A stretch of 64,000 nt of DNA from Streptococcus macacae NCTC 11558 (lineage in GTDB: Bacteria; Bacillota; Bacilli; Lactobacillales; Streptococcaceae): the NCBI RefSeq assembly GCF_000187995.2, contig NZ_AEUW02000001.1, positions 930,001 through 994,000 on the forward strand, read 5' to 3'. The position numbers and the translations under genes are program-made. Below, in pieces: positions 62,301 to 64,000 of this stretch. How positions within the stretch are numbered: the stretch's first letter is position 1; the number at the start of each line of letters is the position of its first letter. Below the pieces are notes generated by a model that searched no databases, had not been told where the DNA came from, and saw only the letters and a list, made by a program, of their open reading frames with translations.

Positions 62301-63080
62301 AAGCTGACCTTCATCACTAAAATCATCCGGCGGACAGCCTGCTACTGATAAAGGCTGTAAAGCTGTATCTAGTTTAAAGAGCTCTGGCATAGTCCACACT
62401 TCAACACTGTCTTTAGCTACATAGATAGGCATATCACCAATAATTTTAATGTGGTGCTTATTGGCATAAGCTTTCAGCGCCAGCCACTGTTCAAAGAAGA
62501 AATACTGAGTTACCTTATAATAATCAATCTTATCAGATAGCTGACGGCGATAATAAACTAAACGTTCTTCATCACGCTGAATCGCTTTTTTATCATCCCA
62601 TTCTTGCAGCGCTTTATAGCCAAAGTGCTCTTTTATAGCCATAAATTCTGAAAAATCTGCTAACCAAGAACTGTTTTCCTTTTCAAAAAGAGCTAATTTT
62701 TTAAGATTTTCTGCATCTGCTAAGAAATTTTTAACTGCCTTCTCTAAAATCGGACGGCGCACCTTAAATAAGAGAGCATAATCAACAAGCTCTTCATTTT
62801 CCCCAAAAGAAACATGACGGTAATCGTCTTCCTTTAAGAGATTTTGTTTTTTCAACAAATCAAAGTCAATAAAATTCACATTACCAGCTACTGCTGAAAA
62901 AGATTGGTAAGGAGAATCACCATAACTAGTCGATGTTAAAGGCAACAGCTGCCAGTATGTCTGAGAGGTTTCCTTTAAAAAGTCCACAAAATGATAAGCT
63001 TCCTGACCAAAAGTACCGATACCAAATTTCCCCGGCAGAGAACTGATATGCATTAAAATACCGCTTGCTCGTTTTTCCAT
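59304..63080 (-). CDS. malQ-glgP: MalQ-GlgP fusion: 4-alpha-glucanotransferase joined to maltodextrin/glycogen phosphorylase
   Basis: One open frame of 1258 codons from the ATG at 63080 (AGGAGAAGG upstream). Residues 1-500 are a complete MalQ (GH77; [20 protein letters not shown] start, catalytic acids in RIDHFKGF and IAEDLG, and IGTHDNEV). Residues 501-1258 are a complete 758-residue phosphorylase starting MLTKTKTF, with PLP site [14 protein letters not shown]. Normally these are two genes. The junction ...LYQRGNEDM has no linker, and AGAGG still lies ten bases before the internal ATG at 61580, so free phosphorylase could also be made. In the next frame TGA occurs in AAATGAAG at the junction, so a single-base indel explains the fusion. 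A sequencing error is possible. Confidence 0.88.
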   Translation of the reverse strand: MEKRASGILMHISSLPGKFGIGTFGQEAYHFVDFLKETSQTYWQLLPLTSTSYGDSPYQSFSAVAGNVNFIDFDLLKKQNLLKEDDYRHVSFGENEELVDYALLFKVRRPILEKAVKNFLADAENLKKLALFEKENSSWLADFSEFMAIKEHFGYKALQEWDDKKAIQRDEERLVYYRRQLSDKIDYYKVTQYFFFEQWLALKAYANKHHIKIIGDMPIYVAKDSVEVWTMPELFKLDTALQPLSVAGCPPDDFSDEGQLWGNPIYDWNNHKETGFAWWIYRIQESFKIYDILRIDHFKGFSDFWEIKGDSKTAKNGSWQPGPGLALFRAVENALGSLPIIAEDLGYVDDKARKLLRDTGFPGMKILEFGFYDLTGHSVDMPHHCVPNSVVYIGTHDNEVVNGWYDNLTTDQQEFVDAYSNRKPIEPVNKAMLRLLFASVSNTAILTMQDLLNKPASSRMNIPSTIGGNWQWRMRSEDLTKDKKAFLSRLTTLYQRGNEDMLTKTKTFTQYVSEKTDKNLSELSNEAIYTQLLHYVQERAEDLPKNDSKRKVYYISAEFLIGKLLSNNLINLGIYKTVKEELAAAGKSISQVEDVELEPSLGNGGLGRLASCFIDSMATLGINGEGVGLNYHCGLFKQVFRNNQQEAEPNYWIEDDSWLIPTNISYDVPFRHFTLKSRLDRIDILGYHQDRKNYLNLFDIDGLDYGLIKDGITFDKTEIKKNLTLFLYPDDSDKNGELLRIYQQYFMVSNAAQLLIDEALERGSNLHDLADYAYVQINDTHPSMVIPELIRLLNEKHGLDFYEAVDIVKNMVGYTNHTILAEALEKWPLDYLNEVVPHLVTIIEHLDRLIRSEYKDEAVQIIDRDDRVHMAHMDIHFSTSVNGVAALHTEILKNSELKAFYDIYPEKFNNKTNGITFRRWLEFANQDLAAYIKELIGDGYLKDATELENLDAFANDKAVHKKLAEIKYGNKKALKRYLKENKGIELDENSIIDTQIKRFHEYKRQQMNALYVIHKYLEIKKGHLPKRKITVIFGGKAAPAYTIAQDIIHLILCLSELINNDPQVSPYLNVFLVENYNVTVAEKLIPATDISEQISLASKEASGTGNMKFMLNGALTLGTMDGANVEIADLVGQDNIYIFGKDSDTVIDLYDKGTYTSKDYYNNDTLIKEAVDFIVSDDLLAHGKKDRLERLYNELINKDWFMTLLDLKEYIAKKEKMLADYEDQDIWNTKVVHNIAKAGFFSSDRTIEQYDQDIWHSL

Positions 63081-63117
63081 ACCTTCTCCTAACTTTTTAA
63101 TTATCATTGTTAAAAAA

Positions 63118-63146
63118 AGTATAACGCAATCGCTTGCACAAGTCAA
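63118..63146 (-). promoter_or_regulatory. malQ promoter with MalR/CcpA-like operator in the spacer
   Basis: Minus-strand -35 TTGACT (63141-63146), exactly 17 bases, -10 TATACT (63118-63123). The spacer is filled by the near-palindrome ACGCAATCGCTTGCAC (63124-63139), a LacI-family operator like those bound by MalR; binding would block RNA polymerase. Confidence 0.75.
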
Positions 63147-63196
63147 GAAATTTTTTTAAAAACCAAAAGATTAGCAATAATCCTTAAAAGCAAACT

Positions 63197-63226
63197 AAAA
63201 AAAACTAGGGGAAACTAGCTTTTTTT
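63197..63226 (-). terminator. Probable terminator overlapping the malR stop
   Basis: AAAAAACTAG pairs with CTAGCTTTTTT around a GGGAAA loop, with further T's on the minus strand. The stop codon (63215-63217) lies in the stem. Confidence 0.5.
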
Positions 63227-64000
63227 GAGATTGCGAACACTCTCGCGTTCTTTTAAGGTAAAAGGCACCAGCACCTTCTGATTATTTTCTGAACTATCTT
63301 CTATCTTTTCCAATAAACAATGCAGGCTGGTTCTGCCCAGACGGCTGACATTAATATCAAAGGTCGTTAAATAGGGATGTAAAAGTGTGGCATAACTGGA
63401 GTTATTAAAAGAGATGAGAGATATATCTTCTGGTACCGCTATATCATAAAAAGATAAAAATTGAATAACTCTAATTGAGATAACATCGCCAATAATGACC
63501 AAAGCTGTTATATTTTCGTTTTGAATCCTTTCAATAAAAGCCGCCAAAGTAGTAGCCTTTTTAGAGTCAAAAAGAGCGCTCTGATAAGAGCTCAATCGCA
63601 AAGCCTGCATTCCTTTTTGATAGCCTTTGTAGCGCTCAGTATAGATATCGCTGCTTTGATCATTAGTCACAAATAAAATGTTTTCATGCCCCTTGCTGTA
63701 AAGATAATCAACAGCTGTTTTTGCCATCAGCTGATTATCATTATCAATATAAGTGGTTTCGTTTTCAAGACCAGCAGGTGCTCCGATAATAACGAAAGGA
63801 ATCTCATTTTCCATGAGATAGCGGCGTACAGGATCTTTTCTTTCTGAATAAAGAACAATAAAACCATCCACTCGCTTTTGCCGGTGCATTAACTGCACTT
63901 GATCTTTTAAATCCGCCATCGTATCACTGGTTGCAATAGAGACCGTAAACTGATTTTGCGTTGCTTCATCATTAATGGCCGTTAGAATCTCCATGAAAAA
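63215..64000 (-). CDS. malR: LacI-family regulator, MalR-like (5' end outside window)
   Basis: 262 codons visible, still open at the right edge; the first visible ATG (63994) is internal. This is the periplasmic-binding-protein-like effector domain of a LacI/GalR repressor: MHRQKRVDGFIVLYSE, DYLYSKGHENILFV, DISLISFNNSSYATLLHPYLTTFD. The N-terminal helix-turn-helix should lie just beyond the window. Position next to malQ/glgP and the operator in their promoter indicate MalR, the maltose/maltodextrin repressor. Ligand is inferred. Confidence 0.85.
   Translation of the reverse strand, partial: FFMEILTAINDEATQNQFTVSIATSDTMADLKDQVQLMHRQKRVDGFIVLYSERKDPVRRYLMENEIPFVIIGAPAGLENETTYIDNDNQLMAKTAVDYLYSKGHENILFVTNDQSSDIYTERYKGYQKGMQALRLSSYQSALFDSKKATTLAAFIERIQNENITALVIIGDVISIRVIQFLSFYDIAVPEDISLISFNNSSYATLLHPYLTTFDINVSRLGRTSLHCLLEKIEDSSENNQKVLVPFTLKERESVRNLKKS

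Overview
This window is a chromosomal segment of a low-GC Gram-positive bacterium, almost certainly a Streptococcus of the mutans group. The gene order (pheS-GNAT-pheT, smc-rnc-vicX-vicK-vicR, a divergent glutamate/glutamine ABC transporter, endA-epuA-murA, atpEBFHAGDC, glgBCDAP, ligA-dagK-pulA, and malR next to malQ/glgP) matches what I recall of S. mutans. The proteins look similar but not identical to those of S. mutans, so a close relative is likely; this is inference from memory, not a search. I see no tRNA, rRNA, CRISPR array, prophage or intact insertion sequence. Most genes are on the minus strand; only the ABC transporter (19198-22175) and gtrA (48513-48971) are on the plus strand.

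Layout. 1-3186: 3'-truncated rexB (helicase-nuclease). 3.6-6.6 kb: small lipoprotein, galE, and a zinc alcohol dehydrogenase with a MerR-type promoter. 6.8-11.2 kb: T-box controlled pheS-GNAT-pheT. 11.2-18.9 kb: rhodanese, smc, rnc and the vicRKX two-component locus. 19.1-22.2 kb: glnQHMP-type transporter with a GlnR-like box. 22.2-25.5 kb: a structured repeat, endA nuclease, a BOX-like repeat, epuA, murA and a DUF1146 protein. 25.6-32.1 kb: complete F1Fo ATP synthase operon with a long hairpin between atpG and atpD. 32.4-40.5 kb: glycogen operon glgB-glgC-glgD-glgA-glgP. 40.5-45.9 kb: pulA, a lipid kinase and ligA. 46-49 kb: a polytopic glycosyltransferase-like protein, queT under a preQ1-II riboswitch, and gtrA.

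49-52 kb is the most accessory-looking part: a DesK/DesR-like two-component pair, the wreck of the ABC transporter that once preceded it, and a three-gene operon (two tiny membrane proteins plus an EXLDI-type protein) under a promoter with stacked palindromes. 52-55.6 kb: YihY, methionine aminopeptidase, SpxR-like regulator and a GNAT, the last two from a promoter that predicts a leaderless mRNA. 55.9-59.2 kb: flavodoxin, two aldo/keto reductases and an NmrA-like protein, with tandem operators and no adjacent regulator. 59.3-64 kb: malQ and a second glycogen/maltodextrin phosphorylase joined in one reading frame, behind a MalR-like operator, and the effector domain of malR running off the right edge.

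Working together: galE/glg genes, pulA, malQ and two phosphorylases make, debranch and phosphorolyse intracellular alpha-glucan; the ATP synthase (a proton pump in streptococci), glutamate uptake and VicRK are linked to acid tolerance in this group. The most notable observations are the malQ-glgP fusion, the glg promoter buried in the end of pulA with a terminator in its leader, the decayed ABC/TCS locus with its small-membrane-protein neighbour, and the leaderless spxR transcript.
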